Shown: positions 14,467-23,559 of the stretch, piece after piece
How the letters are laid out: each line of letters starts with the position of its first letter
Position numbering within the stretch: position 1 is the first letter of the stretch
Source of the DNA: Alicyclobacillus tolerans
GTDB taxonomy: Bacteria; Bacillota; Bacilli; Alicyclobacillales; Alicyclobacillaceae
DNA length: 36,388 nt
Assembly: GCF_021739485.1 (NCBI RefSeq)
Contig: NZ_JAJFNK010000049.1
Coordinates: 1 to 36,388, forward strand
Reading direction: 5' to 3'
Program-made: the position numbers and the translations under genes
The notes under the pieces: model-generated
What the model saw: only the letters and a program-made list of their open reading frames with translations
The model's database searches: none
What the model was told of the DNA's origin: nothing

Positions 14467-17037
14467 GTGCAACCACCAAACATTTTACCTATATCCAGTA
14501 TCGCGCATGTCTTCGAAACCATTCCTACAATGGTCTGGATCGTATGTGGCGCGGTAGTGGGTCTATTTCTCATCTACAAATGCATTTACAAGCGGCTTGC
14601 TACGATGGCCACGATAGCAGTTTTCCTCCTTCTTAGCGGTGTCGGGATTCTCTTCATCCGAATTCATCTTGCGGTAGCGAGTTGGCAGACATCGGCCATG
14701 CGTTCGGTACGACATTCCGTACACCTGAATAAAGGTCCTACGCTTTCGAACGGATCACAAATCACAAATCCATTGAATCAAGGCTTCCAAGCCCCAAATC
14801 TACTTCCCAACTTGAATGCGATGAATCCACTTGCACATCAGAACTCTTGGTTGATTGCAGCGGTTATCACCGTTTCTATCGTATCGGCACTATTGTTTCT
14901 TGCAAACCGACTCATGCCCCAAAAGGTGCGAGCGAATCTGATTCAACGATTTCAGTCCGCAAGTGATGCTACATCCCCGAAACACACCAATCAAGATGGA
15001 GCGTTTATGCTTTCGGACATCGAAATTGGCGTTCGAAAAGATAACGGTCGTAGGGTTCTCATCGAAGGCCGTGACCGATTCCTTCATACACTCGTGGTTG
15101 GGAGTACAGGGACTGGTAAGACCAGCCGCATTTTGACCAAAGGCGTGTTCCAGGACATCCGTCAAATCGCGATGGGGAATCCAATGGACGTCATAGTGCT
15201 CGATCCCGACGGCGGTTTTGCACAGAGTGCGCTCGACTTTGCTGAGAAGCTTCATGTGAAGCGAGATGTCATTGACCTACGGGGCGGGGCCGGGCATGTC
15301 AGCACGGTGTCCTTTAATCCGTTTTCGGGTGGAGATATTGCCGACATTGTCGATAATGTTCGTGTGGTACTGAAAGAGCAGATGGGGGAGCAGGACTCGT
15401 TTTTCCAAAACGCGCAGGATGACCTCGTTCGCACAGTCATTCAGGTTCAAGTCCCACTTTGGCCGGATACGGATTTTGTACAGTTTGCGGAGCTGGTCAC
15501 GGATCCGGTTCACTTTCGCGCAGTGTGTGCCATGGTCTATGACCATGCCATGCAACGGACTGTACAGCGTGGTAAGGGGAAAAAGGATGACAGTACAGGG
15601 ATGGCAGACTTGTGGGCGCATGAGCGTCCGTATATCGAGGCGCGCTTTGATGAGATGGAGGAGCACCATCGGAGTATCGTTTTGTCTGCTGCCCGTTCAT
15701 TCCTGATGGATACGCGCACAGAAGCGAAACTTGAACACCTTGAGAAAATCACGAAGGGGCTCAAAATTGTTGTTAACGAGCTTGCGACAAATGAGCGAAT
15801 GCGGCAAGTACTTCGCCGTGGGCAACTGCCGATGTTTGATTTTGAATCATTTTTTCAAGCGAACAAAGAAGAGCCCGGTCGGCTGATTGTCGTCATTACC
15901 GGAAACCGGACATTTGGAAAACTGTTTGGCAAGTTGTTTCTCATCACGATGAAGACCTACGCACTGAACCGAAGTGGCAGTGAGTGGACGCGTCGTCCCG
16001 TCTATCTATATGCAGATGAGTTTGCTGTGTTTGGAACTGATTCGTTTATCGAGGCGTTCTCACAAATACGTAAATACCGAGTTGCGATGATGCTGGCCAT
16101 ACAAGCACGTTCTCAACTACAAGACGTGAGCAAAAAGTTCCTTGAAGTTGTCGAAGGGAACTGTCGGAACAAGATTGTTTTTCCAGCTCTGTCCTCGAAT
16201 GATGCAAAGTTCTTTGAAGATGCGCTTGGCACAGTGGTGAGCGTCAAAGAAACGCACATGGAGAATAAACTCAATTGGTTTGGGTTTGATAACCGGAACC
16301 GCGATCGACGAATCAGTACGAGAGAAGACATCGATCCACGCTTTCGGATTGAGGACTTGTCATTTGGACTGAGTAAAGACGAAGCTGTGTTTTTGATGAC
16401 TGTTGACAACCAAGCGCAAGTCCCGTTTGTCGGGTATACATCGGTAGCAGATGCGTGGGCAAAGCAAAAACGTGGATTTCTGGCTATTCCCTTGGAGACT
16501 TCCGAAACTGATGCGATTTCTAGCGAAGCCCGATGGATGCGGCGTATGAAAAAGGCAGATCGATTGACTAGGAAGGAACACAGGTCTGTAGCCAATGCAT
16601 TTCCTCAATCAGCTACAAAGGTTCTGCCAGACAACTTGGATGGAACCTCCACCGAAGTACAAGGCGCATTTGTGGATCCGCCGGCGAATCCACGTGAGGT
16701 GATACCTGTCCAAGCCACTTCAGAACTCGACCGTTTGCGGACAGATGAAGAAGGTCGGCCTGCTGAATCGATGGTGGGGGCGTTGGAGATGGTGATTGCT
16801 ACATCGAAAGAGGACGCTTCCTCGCTCCAACTTATTCGTGATAAGGCAGACCAAAATCAGACGACGTCCACTGTGAAACGTCTTGATTTGCGCCGTAAAG
16901 TAGTGCAAGACAAGAGCGGAAGCCGAGAGGGAAAAGTGTGTCCTGAGTGTCAGAAAGCATATCTTGAGCTGACATCCGATGAACGAAAATGGCGATGTCC
17001 GAAATGTGGATTTGATCGTAAAAACCGCAAGTACTGA
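14467..17037 (+). CDS. VirD4/TraG-like coupling ATPase with zinc ribbon
   Basis: An 856-residue membrane ATPase. Membrane helices lie at about 22-39, 45-65 and 128-147. Walker A GSTGTGKT is at 212-219, Walker B IVLDPDG at 243-249, and a second acidic motif, YADEFAVFG, near 515, followed by the TraG-type block of AIQARSQLQDVS. Coupling proteins feed DNA-protein complexes to a type IV secretion channel. The end (about 825-850) is a CPEC...CPKCG zinc ribbon, which ordinary VirD4 proteins lack. The GTG at 14467 has AAAGGGGG 6 bases upstream; an ATG at 14398 would add 23 residues but has no good site. No relaxase, VirB4 or other pore component is in the window. Confidence 0.85.
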   Translation: MQPPNILPISSIAHVFETIPTMVWIVCGAVVGLFLIYKCIYKRLATMATIAVFLLLSGVGILFIRIHLAVASWQTSAMRSVRHSVHLNKGPTLSNGSQITNPLNQGFQAPNLLPNLNAMNPLAHQNSWLIAAVITVSIVSALLFLANRLMPQKVRANLIQRFQSASDATSPKHTNQDGAFMLSDIEIGVRKDNGRRVLIEGRDRFLHTLVVGSTGTGKTSRILTKGVFQDIRQIAMGNPMDVIVLDPDGGFAQSALDFAEKLHVKRDVIDLRGGAGHVSTVSFNPFSGGDIADIVDNVRVVLKEQMGEQDSFFQNAQDDLVRTVIQVQVPLWPDTDFVQFAELVTDPVHFRAVCAMVYDHAMQRTVQRGKGKKDDSTGMADLWAHERPYIEARFDEMEEHHRSIVLSAARSFLMDTRTEAKLEHLEKITKGLKIVVNELATNERMRQVLRRGQLPMFDFESFFQANKEEPGRLIVVITGNRTFGKLFGKLFLITMKTYALNRSGSEWTRRPVYLYADEFAVFGTDSFIEAFSQIRKYRVAMMLAIQARSQLQDVSKKFLEVVEGNCRNKIVFPALSSNDAKFFEDALGTVVSVKETHMENKLNWFGFDNRNRDRRISTREDIDPRFRIEDLSFGLSKDEAVFLMTVDNQAQVPFVGYTSVADAWAKQKRGFLAIPLETSETDAISSEARWMRRMKKADRLTRKEHRSVANAFPQSATKVLPDNLDGTSTEVQGAFVDPPANPREVIPVQATSELDRLRTDEEGRPAESMVGALEMVIATSKEDASSLQLIRDKADQNQTTSTVKRLDLRRKVVQDKSGSREGKVCPECQKAYLELTSDERKWRCPKCGFDRKNRKY

Positions 17038-17118
17038 CACGATGTTGGCACGGTCCATCATCCTTGGCGTGGTACGGTGACGTCAGAAACCTCATTTGGA
17101 ACCGAGAGGAGTATGGAA

Positions 17119-17943
17119 ATGGAAAATGGCCAACTCGTGTATGTGAATACCATTTCTGAAGGGGCGCTGATTGGCAAGCCGGAAGAAATTACAGCACAAC
17201 AGCTTCCGACTGTGGCTCGGACATGGAAGAAGAACGCGGCGGTTGCACACTATCGATTGTTTGGTACGGAATCGGTCTCACTCCGTGGAGAGCGAAAGAA
17301 GTTCCTTATTGGTGACATTGGTTCAGCGAAAATCATCCTGCCAATGGACGAAGAGTACTCGGGGGTTGCTGCCGCTGATAACCCGGAGCGATTGCTGAAT
17401 TACTGGATTTCAGCCGTGATTGATGACTTTGACCTTGAAGATGAGGCGAACCCAGTCCTTGTTCTCAATCGAAAGAAGGCGATTGAGCGTTTGCAGGAGA
17501 TAAACTCCCGTCGGGTCGTCGAAGGTGGACAAGCGTATGGCGTCATTCAAGCGGAAATCCGTGGCGGATACATCATGAACGTGGGTGGATTTCCGGCATT
17601 GATGCCGCGGACCTTCTACGATTGGGATGCGACGCTCGTTGGACACATCGGTGAAGGATGCAATGTGCAAGTGATGTCGATGGGAAAAAATGGGCCACTG
17701 GTATCACGGCGTGATTTACTGCCGAATCCATTCCACGCGGTTGGAGAACGGATTCAACGCGGCGCGCGAGTAAGAGCCAGAATTACACATATTTATCACG
17801 GGCTCTTCAAAGCTGAGATTCGGCCTGGGGTGCGAATCAGCATATCAACGCCAAGGATGTACCGGCTGCTCCATATTGGCGATGAGGTCATGGTGGAGGT
17901 GAAAGGAAAGAATAAGCGCGAGTTTTATGGGGTAGTCATTTAG
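17119..17943 (+). CDS. S1-like RNA-binding domain protein
   Basis: A 274-residue protein. Residues about 138-212 resemble an S1 domain (GQAYGVIQAEIRGGYIMNVG, GFPALMPRTFYD, VGHIGEGCNVQVMSMGKNG, then VSRRDLLPNPF in place of the usual LSRK), and the last about 60 residues look like a second, weaker one (ARVRARITHIYHGLFKAEI, HIGDEVMVEVKG). S1 domains bind single-stranded RNA or DNA. The start at 17119 has GAGAGGA 8 bases upstream; a GTG at 17077 and an ATG at 17113 are in frame but fit the site less well. It lies 81 bases after the coupling ATPase, suggesting the same operon. Confidence 0.65.
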   Translation: MENGQLVYVNTISEGALIGKPEEITAQQLPTVARTWKKNAAVAHYRLFGTESVSLRGERKKFLIGDIGSAKIILPMDEEYSGVAAADNPERLLNYWISAVIDDFDLEDEANPVLVLNRKKAIERLQEINSRRVVEGGQAYGVIQAEIRGGYIMNVGGFPALMPRTFYDWDATLVGHIGEGCNVQVMSMGKNGPLVSRRDLLPNPFHAVGERIQRGARVRARITHIYHGLFKAEIRPGVRISISTPRMYRLLHIGDEVMVEVKGKNKREFYGVVI

Positions 17944-18083
17944 AGATGTTCAGAAGGAATCTTAGACGATTGGCACGTGTATCTATATGTAGCCAGGTTA
18001 TAGGGAGTTGTAAGGAATGAATGTCCGCGGCTTTTTGACGCTTCAATTGGCGGGAGATTGGAAGCTGAGCTAGGGGTTATGTA

Positions 18084-18179
18084 ATGGTAGTGGTTATTTT
18101 TATCATCGTGATGCTTGTAATGGCATCGATTACAGTGCCGTGGATGATTCATGAAATGAAAGTTGCTGACGAAGTGTAA
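18084..18179 (+). CDS. Possible 31-residue membrane peptide
   Basis: MVVVIFIIVMLVMASITVPW is a single predicted membrane helix followed by a short charged tail (HEMKVADEV). TAGGGG lies about 9 bases before the ATG. It is too short for confident calling, but start, site and composition agree. Confidence 0.35.
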   Translation: MVVVIFIIVMLVMASITVPWMIHEMKVADEV

Positions 18180-18329
18180 GAGAAGTTAAGCGAAGAAGAA
18201 CAGAACATGAGGGACTTTTGTTAACCGCTAAAAGCGGAACGAACGTGTCCTATTATGAAGCTTGTAGATGACCCAGAGTTACGTCTCTTTACCGAATGCA
18301 AAAGTTAAAACTAGACCTGTGCGATTTCG

Positions 18330-18372
18330 GGGACTATCTCACAAACGGGAGAACCGTTCGGGGGTAGTCCCT
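18330..18372. promoter_or_regulatory. Nested hairpin of unknown role
   Basis: GGGACTA (18331-18337) pairs with TAGTCCC (18365-18371) and the stem extends inward by four pairs that include G-T wobbles. An inner AACGG (18345-18349) pairs with CCGTT (18355-18359). No T tract follows, so it is not a simple terminator; it could be part of a leader RNA. Confidence 0.45.
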
Positions 18373-18611
18373 CAGTATGTCCTTACACCCATTCCATGCC
18401 TTGATTCACTCTAGTTTATACCTATAAGGTGTCGAGCTTAACCATCTCTACGAGCACTAGAACAACATTTAATCTGCCGCGTGATTATACTAGATGCTGG
18501 TAGAGTACTGGCACAATAGCTCTACTTAAAACGGCCACGTTCGGCACGTAGTGTCAATAAGAGTAGAAATATGGCGGTTCGACGGGGGATTTGAAATTTA
18601 TTGGAAGGAAA

Positions 18612-18683
18612 TCTACGTTAGACGTAGAATCAGTATCCATCACCATTCATGGAAAAACTTCGAGTGATTTCGAGTAATGGTGA
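18612..18683. promoter_or_regulatory. Inverted repeats, possible operator sites
   Basis: TCTACGT and ACGTAGA flank a three-base centre at 18612-18628. Downstream, TCACCATT (18640-18647) and AATGGTGA (18676-18683) enclose the direct repeat CGAGTGA/CGAGTAA. The size and symmetry fit regulator binding sites upstream of the polysaccharide locus, but no regulator gene is nearby. Confidence 0.35.
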
Positions 18684-18860
18684 GGAATCAGGTCCTAGGC
18701 TGTATGTAATGCAATAGGTATATGTAACTGGTGGTCTTTTTTGCGATTCACTAGACCGGTCTTTGTTCGTCGTCATCATTACTGTAGGCGATTAGGGAAA
18801 GAGCGCACAAATTGTCGCATATATCGACTTTTGGCGTCGTTACTGGAAGGGGAACGTATT

Positions 18861-19022
18861 TTGGCATTGCGAAAGAGTGTCTACATGAGTGAAGAGCCTA
18901 GCAATGTACGGCCACCATATCCAGATAGACGACTTCTCCTAAAGGGTATAGGCGTTGCACTGACGATCGCAATTCCTTTTTGGGCGATTGTGGCCGTGAT
19001 TCTTTATCGGATTTTTCATTGA
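18861..19022 (+). CDS. Small single-pass membrane protein
   Basis: A 53-residue protein if begun at the TTG at 18861, which has GGAAGGGGAACG about 7 bases upstream; 45 residues if begun at the ATG at 18885, which has only a weak site. It has a charged Pro-rich N-terminus (SEEPSNVRPPYPDRR), then one hydrophobic helix (GIGVALTIAIPFWAIVAVIL) and a short basic end, so N-inside topology with a cytoplasmic front is expected. No family recognised. It is the first gene before the polysaccharide locus. The longer frame from 18741 has no ribosome-binding site. Confidence 0.5.
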   Translation: MALRKSVYMSEEPSNVRPPYPDRRLLLKGIGVALTIAIPFWAIVAVILYRIFH

Positions 19023-19116
19023 GCGTGTTGTTGAGTGTAAACATTACAGTAACAAGCAACAGGACATATGTACCTACCCGGGTATAGGCTTCTGATTAAC
19101 GAGATGGAAAGTAGTA

Positions 19117-20064
19117 ATGGGGTGGCAAAGGGTGAAGGTTTTAGTAACAGGTGGGGCTGGCTTTATCGGTTCACATGTAGTGGACAAGCTGGTCGATTCC
19201 GGGTATGAAGTCGTTGTCGTTGATAATTTGAGCACGGGGAAACGAGAATACATACACTCAGAGGCAAAGTTTTATCAGGCGGATATTACTGCCGCAGAAA
19301 TCACCGAGGTCTTTGAGGCGGAAAAACCAGAATTCATCATTCATCATGCCGCGCAAATCAATGTGCAAAGTTCAATTGTCGATCCGATTCGGGATGCAAA
19401 TATGAATATTGTAGGCACGGTCAATCTTTTGACGAACGCTGTAAAACATGGTGTCCGAAGGGTCGTGTATGCCTCCTCCGCAGCTGCATATGGCAACCCC
19501 GTGTATTTACCGATAGATGAAAAGCACCCGATTTCACCGATGTCGTTCTATGGGTTATCCAAATACACCCCAGAACGGTACATTGAGTTGTTTTCCAGCC
19601 TGTATGGATTAGACTATACCATCCTACGTTATGCGAATGTTTATGGGCCTCGACAAGACCCGAAGGGGGAAGCTGGGGTTGTATCGATATTTGTTGACAA
19701 AATCTTAAATAACGAGTCACCTGCAATCTATGGAGATGGGTTGCAAACAAGAGACTTCGTTTACGTGAAGGATGTCGCAGACGCGAATATAGCGGCTCTT
19801 GGGTCTGCGGTCAACGGCGTTTTTAATGTCAGTTCTTGCGAGCAAACAACCATTAATGACCTTCTGGGGATTATAAACGGAATTGTTCGTAAAAATATTG
19901 AGCCCACATATTGTTCGTCACGTGATGGAGATATCGTTCATAGTTACCTGGATAATGCATTGGCTACTGCTACTCTCGACTGGCGTCCTAGGTACGCCCT
20001 AAGAACAGGCCTCGAAGAGTTAGTTCATTTTGTCTTGGCAAACCGTGCAGAGATAATTGCCTAG
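19117..20064 (+). CDS. NAD-dependent nucleotide-sugar epimerase (GalE-like)
   Basis: A 315-residue extended short-chain dehydrogenase. The NAD site is TGGAGFIGSH, the active site is Ser in YASSAAAYG with the YGLSK pair (Tyr-x3-Lys), and YGDGLQTRDFVYVKDVA is the usual substrate-side motif. It probably interconverts UDP-Glc/UDP-Gal or the N-acetyl forms, supplying the sugar used by the transferase that follows. Family members normally begin at MKVLVTGG, which here is a GTG at 19132 preceded by GGGGTGG; the ATG at 19117 would add five residues. Substrate cannot be fixed from sequence. Confidence 0.85.
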   Translation: MGWQRVKVLVTGGAGFIGSHVVDKLVDSGYEVVVVDNLSTGKREYIHSEAKFYQADITAAEITEVFEAEKPEFIIHHAAQINVQSSIVDPIRDANMNIVGTVNLLTNAVKHGVRRVVYASSAAAYGNPVYLPIDEKHPISPMSFYGLSKYTPERYIELFSSLYGLDYTILRYANVYGPRQDPKGEAGVVSIFVDKILNNESPAIYGDGLQTRDFVYVKDVADANIAALGSAVNGVFNVSSCEQTTINDLLGIINGIVRKNIEPTYCSSRDGDIVHSYLDNALATATLDWRPRYALRTGLEELVHFVLANRAEIIA

Positions 20065-20220
20065 GGTTATTTCTTAATACAAGGGATTATACAGAGATAA
20101 TAATTGTCGATATTCACTACTCGTTTGTATCAAGAGAGATAGCGTGTTGGGTATCGAATCGAGTATCTGGGTAACGTGTGAATATATAAATTAGCAAAAA
20201 TTCAACTGGGTGGGGTCAAT

Positions 20221-21564
20221 GTGAGAAGGGTGCTGTTCCTATTATTTGATGTTCTGTTGTTTTACGCGAGTATCGTCTTTAGTAGCTATGTTCGATTTGG
20301 CTATCATTCTCATAAGGTAGACTTTGCTTCCGTTGCGTGGGTCCTTTCGGCGGTTTTATTGGTGTTCATTACGTACTCTCTGGATCTGTATGACTTTAGT
20401 ATCCAAAAGACATATTCAACCATTGTCATGTCAACCGTACTCGTGAATGTCCTTACTTTTGTTATAGCAATGTCAATTTGCTTTTGGTTCAGGAGTTTTT
20501 CCACACCTCGTAGTATTTTTATGCTCGCGTTTCTTGTGAATACTGTGACTCAGTTGATGTTTCGATTTTTGGTTTTCACGGCTACAAAACAGAAAGCGGA
20601 GAATGTCCTAGTTGTCGCTGATTCTATCGAAGATGGTTTTCGTATCGGACATGCGTTGATGTCATCCAACCCTAGAGTGAATGTTGCTTATTTAACATCA
20701 GAGTCAGAACTGGGTATCAGTGAACTACGTAAATATAATGCTGTTTTTATGTCTGACCGTGTATCTCCACAGTGGAAAAACAGGACAGCACAGGCAGCCT
20801 TGGATGCAGGAATAACCGTCAATCTTGTGCCAGAGAGCTTTGATGTGATTTCTAGACCAACCAAGGTAAGCAGCTATGGTGATTTGATGGTCTTCACGTC
20901 TGCACCGCTGTATATTCCGCGTAGATACAGGCTTGTCAAGCGTGTAATGGATTTAGTGTGTGCTATTGTATTGCTGGCAATTGCGTCTCCCGCAATGATC
21001 ATTCTTTCAATAGTTATTCCACTTGAATCTAGCGGATCGGCCCTTTATTCTCAGGAACGTGTCGGATTGAATGGGAAGATATTTAGGGTTCATAAATTTA
21101 GAAGTATGCGATCTGATGCTGAACAGAAGACTGGTGCAATCTTAGCAACGGCACATGATCCTCGGGTAACTCGTGTTGGGCGGTTTATACGTGCTACGAG
21201 GTTAGATGAACTGCCCCAGTTATTTAATGTACTCATAGGAGATATGAGTTTGGTTGGACCTAGACCAGAACGTCCGGGGTTTGTTACTGAATTTGAAAAA
21301 CAAATTCCTGGGTATGGCTATCGTCATATTGTAAAGCCGGGTGTCACGGGGTACGCTCAGGTATCGGGGTTTTATACAACTGATGCTGCTGACAAGCTTA
21401 GATATGATTTATGGTACATAAGGAATTATCATCCTTATCAAGATATTAAACTGCTACTTAAGACTATTATTGTCGTATTGACACCGCTTAAGGCTCGTGG
21501 TGTTCTTTCCGCAATACCCAGCGATATGGTAGCTGCGACTCAGGAAACAACATTGACTAAATAA
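20221..21564 (+). CDS. Polyprenyl-phosphate sugar-1-phosphate transferase
   Basis: A 447-residue initiating enzyme of the bacterial sugar transferase type. Four N-terminal membrane helices (1-120) lead to a Rossmann-like domain (about 125-220), a fifth helix (KRVMDLVCAIVLLAIASPAM, about 240) and the catalytic domain: KFRSMRSDAE, RLDELPQLFNVLIGDMSLVG, GPRPERP, KPGVTGYAQVSG and DLWYIRNY. It moves a sugar-1-phosphate from a UDP-sugar to undecaprenyl phosphate at the inner membrane, starting the repeat unit. The GTG start has GGGTGGGG just upstream. The N-terminal domain is duplicated as the orphan gene at 4680-5048. Sugar specificity (Glc, Gal or HexNAc) is not readable. Confidence 0.9.
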   Translation: MRRVLFLLFDVLLFYASIVFSSYVRFGYHSHKVDFASVAWVLSAVLLVFITYSLDLYDFSIQKTYSTIVMSTVLVNVLTFVIAMSICFWFRSFSTPRSIFMLAFLVNTVTQLMFRFLVFTATKQKAENVLVVADSIEDGFRIGHALMSSNPRVNVAYLTSESELGISELRKYNAVFMSDRVSPQWKNRTAQAALDAGITVNLVPESFDVISRPTKVSSYGDLMVFTSAPLYIPRRYRLVKRVMDLVCAIVLLAIASPAMIILSIVIPLESSGSALYSQERVGLNGKIFRVHKFRSMRSDAEQKTGAILATAHDPRVTRVGRFIRATRLDELPQLFNVLIGDMSLVGPRPERPGFVTEFEKQIPGYGYRHIVKPGVTGYAQVSGFYTTDAADKLRYDLWYIRNYHPYQDIKLLLKTIIVVLTPLKARGVLSAIPSDMVAATQETTLTK

Positions 21565-22116
21565 TTACATCGTTAGGACATTATTCAATGGCGAATGTAG
21601 CGGTTCATAAGTTCAACAGTTACCATTAATCGCGTTGCTCTAGGATGAAATTTACTAAAACAGGAGGTGGGCTCGTTGAATCTACGTATTTTTTTGACAC
21701 AGGTAGTTCGGAATTGAACAATATACGAGAAATTTAGTGTCTAAGTTCACCTCGTGACTGGGGTGACTGTAGATGTAGAAGCTAGTTGTAAAAAGGTATT
21801 TATCGCATGCTGTCGAATGAACGTTTAGTTTCCCATCCTTAGAGCCATGGCAGTGGGGACTCCAGTCGTACATCCGCAACAACAAGTACACCTGAGTTAG
21901 TTAGGGATACAGTTAAATTATTTGTACCGTTTCTATTTGAAGACCTAGCAGCAAAAATAGAGGATATTTTATTTGACTTTCTAGTAAAACGGATGCTTAC
22001 GGAATCTGGAAGGGGACGCGAGACGGACTTTGCGAGGGATCAGGCTGCCAGGCAACCTTTATATTTATCGTGAATTTGTATAAGTAGATTAATCTAATGA
22101 GCATGGGAGCAATGTT
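21565..22116. other. Long intergenic region with a start-less open frame
   Basis: AT-rich and without a complete gene. A well-placed AGGAGGTGGG (21663-21672) precedes a TTG that opens only 13 codons. From 21843 a frame without a usual start stays open to a TGA at 22071 and reads like a protein (listed separately). These look like the ruins of a gene lost between the transferase and the polymerase. Confidence 0.35.
21843..22073 (+). pseudogene. Open frame without a start, possible gene remnant
   Basis: A 76-codon frame that includes TPELVRDTVKLFVPFLFEDL and KIEDILFDFLVKRMLTE, with a regular hydrophobic-acidic helical pattern. An in-frame TAG lies just before it, and there is no ATG, GTG or TTG near the front; the first ATG is two-thirds of the way along. 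It may be the C-terminal end of a decayed gene or the product of a frameshift. I do not recognise the family, and it may be chance. Confidence 0.3.
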
Positions 22117-23559
22117 ATGCGTAATTATATGGGGGTAACTCCATCCAGAATAATGGGCATTCTGTTGGCTGGTCTTGGTGTATCCATACTCTCTGTTTAT
22201 ACTAATTATCAAATTCTTTTCATTGGAGTAGGACTTTGCGTTGTTTTTTTTATGTTGTATTTTTACAAAAATATTCTTGATGTTTCTTTTGTATTGATTA
22301 CTTGGTTACTTTCTATACAAAGTTATTCGATAAAATTATTTGGAATTTCGTTGAAACCATCGGAGCTTTTTTTTGCTATTGGAATTGCGGCCATGTTTTT
22401 GAGTGTGTGCGCAAAACTTAAGCATTCCGACAATAAGTTAAGTGGGTTTTATTTTTGGCCATTGGCAGTCTTCATCATCTATGTGATTATCGATTTCTTT
22501 TTGACGCCTATACCCCCGAATTTGGGGGCAATAAATGCAGTTGGAAAAAATTCACCAGCCTTGAGATCGGCATTTACAATTGTTTGGACGGTATTTAACA
22601 TTGCGATGGTTTGGTTTATGGTTAAGTATTTGTCATCTTATAAAAAAATTTACAATGCGATTGCGATATTAATTCGGTCAACTACCGTTATATGTATAAT
22701 GTCTGTTTTTGCATACATTCTGAAGTTAGCAATCCCACATATACATATCATGTTGATAGGTCCATGGAGAGTTCCAAGGCTTCAGGCGTTTGCTTATGAA
22801 GCCGACTATTTTGCTAATTTTTTGATATGTGTCCTTCCCTTTACTCTTTACTTCGTTATTTCCGGAATAGGTAACAAGCGACATATGTTATGGTCGAGTG
22901 CCATTCAAATTCTTAGCTTAATATTAACATTCTCTACCGCCGGTTGGGCAGCAATGACAGCGGCGTTAATTGTCATGTTATTTATCAGTATGCGCGCAAG
23001 AATTCCGTGGAAACGAGTCTTTGGTATTGCCATTACTGGAATAGCTGGTATTGCGTTAATCTACTTGATATCTCCTCATCTCCTATCATCCGTTGTGCAT
23101 AAACCGCTGGACTCGGAACGGCTTTATGGTAGGTTAGTTGCTTGGAACTTATTTATTAGGCATCCAATGCATGGAGTAGGTTTAGGAAATAGCGATTTAT
23201 ATGTAGTTATAAATAATGAAATGGTGACTGTGAATAACTTGTACTACCAGCTCTTATCTGACACTGGTCTTATTGGAGTTACAATTATTGCAATGAGTTT
23301 TGGTTTGCTTATGTTTGGCCTTAAACGTGTACTAAAGCAAGGTGGTAATGTTTCAAAATTTGTGCCCCCAATGGTCGGATGTATTGTAGGTTTTTTAGTT
23401 CAATTTGTCACGATATCTACTCTTAATATCGTGTATGTGTGGTATATAATTGGCCTTGCCGTAAGCATGATTTCAGTTTCTCGTTTAACGCGTGGAAATA
23501 ATGACGCTAAGACTGGTGGTGCCTTCAATGAAAATAGCAGTGGATGTGCGAATGGCTAG
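22117..23559 (+). CDS. Wzy-type O-antigen/polysaccharide polymerase
   Basis: A 480-residue membrane protein with about 11-12 helices and one large periplasm-side loop, as in the Wzy/WaaL O-antigen polymerase-ligase class. The Wzy_C-type stretch is LYGRLVAWNLFIRHPMHGVG followed by LGNSD and NNLYYQLLSDTGLIG. It joins repeat units at the outer face of the membrane. Codon use is AT-rich compared with the rml genes. Its end overlaps the next gene by 32 bases. WaaL-type ligase activity is not expected in a Gram-positive host. Confidence 0.82.
   Translation: MRNYMGVTPSRIMGILLAGLGVSILSVYTNYQILFIGVGLCVVFFMLYFYKNILDVSFVLITWLLSIQSYSIKLFGISLKPSELFFAIGIAAMFLSVCAKLKHSDNKLSGFYFWPLAVFIIYVIIDFFLTPIPPNLGAINAVGKNSPALRSAFTIVWTVFNIAMVWFMVKYLSSYKKIYNAIAILIRSTTVICIMSVFAYILKLAIPHIHIMLIGPWRVPRLQAFAYEADYFANFLICVLPFTLYFVISGIGNKRHMLWSSAIQILSLILTFSTAGWAAMTAALIVMLFISMRARIPWKRVFGIAITGIAGIALIYLISPHLLSSVVHKPLDSERLYGRLVAWNLFIRHPMHGVGLGNSDLYVVINNEMVTVNNLYYQLLSDTGLIGVTIIAMSFGLLMFGLKRVLKQGGNVSKFVPPMVGCIVGFLVQFVTISTLNIVYVWYIIGLAVSMISVSRLTRGNNDAKTGGAFNENSSGCANG

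Larger units (their letters stand above)
18180..18860. other. Long non-coding region before the polysaccharide locus
   Basis: No gene is visible in about 680 bases. The stretch holds several inverted repeats: a nested hairpin (18330-18372), a 17-base palindrome TCTACGT-TAG-ACGTAGA (18612-18628), and TCACCATT (18640-18647) with AATGGTGA (18676-18683). It separates the element backbone from the polysaccharide genes and probably holds their promoter and leader. Confidence 0.4.

Noticed and set aside
21980..22070. Riboswitch (cyclic di-GMP type) before the polymerase gene
   Set aside because: GGGACGCGAGAC looked suggestive, but the partner receptor and the conserved loop sequences are absent, and the stretch overlaps a protein-like frame.
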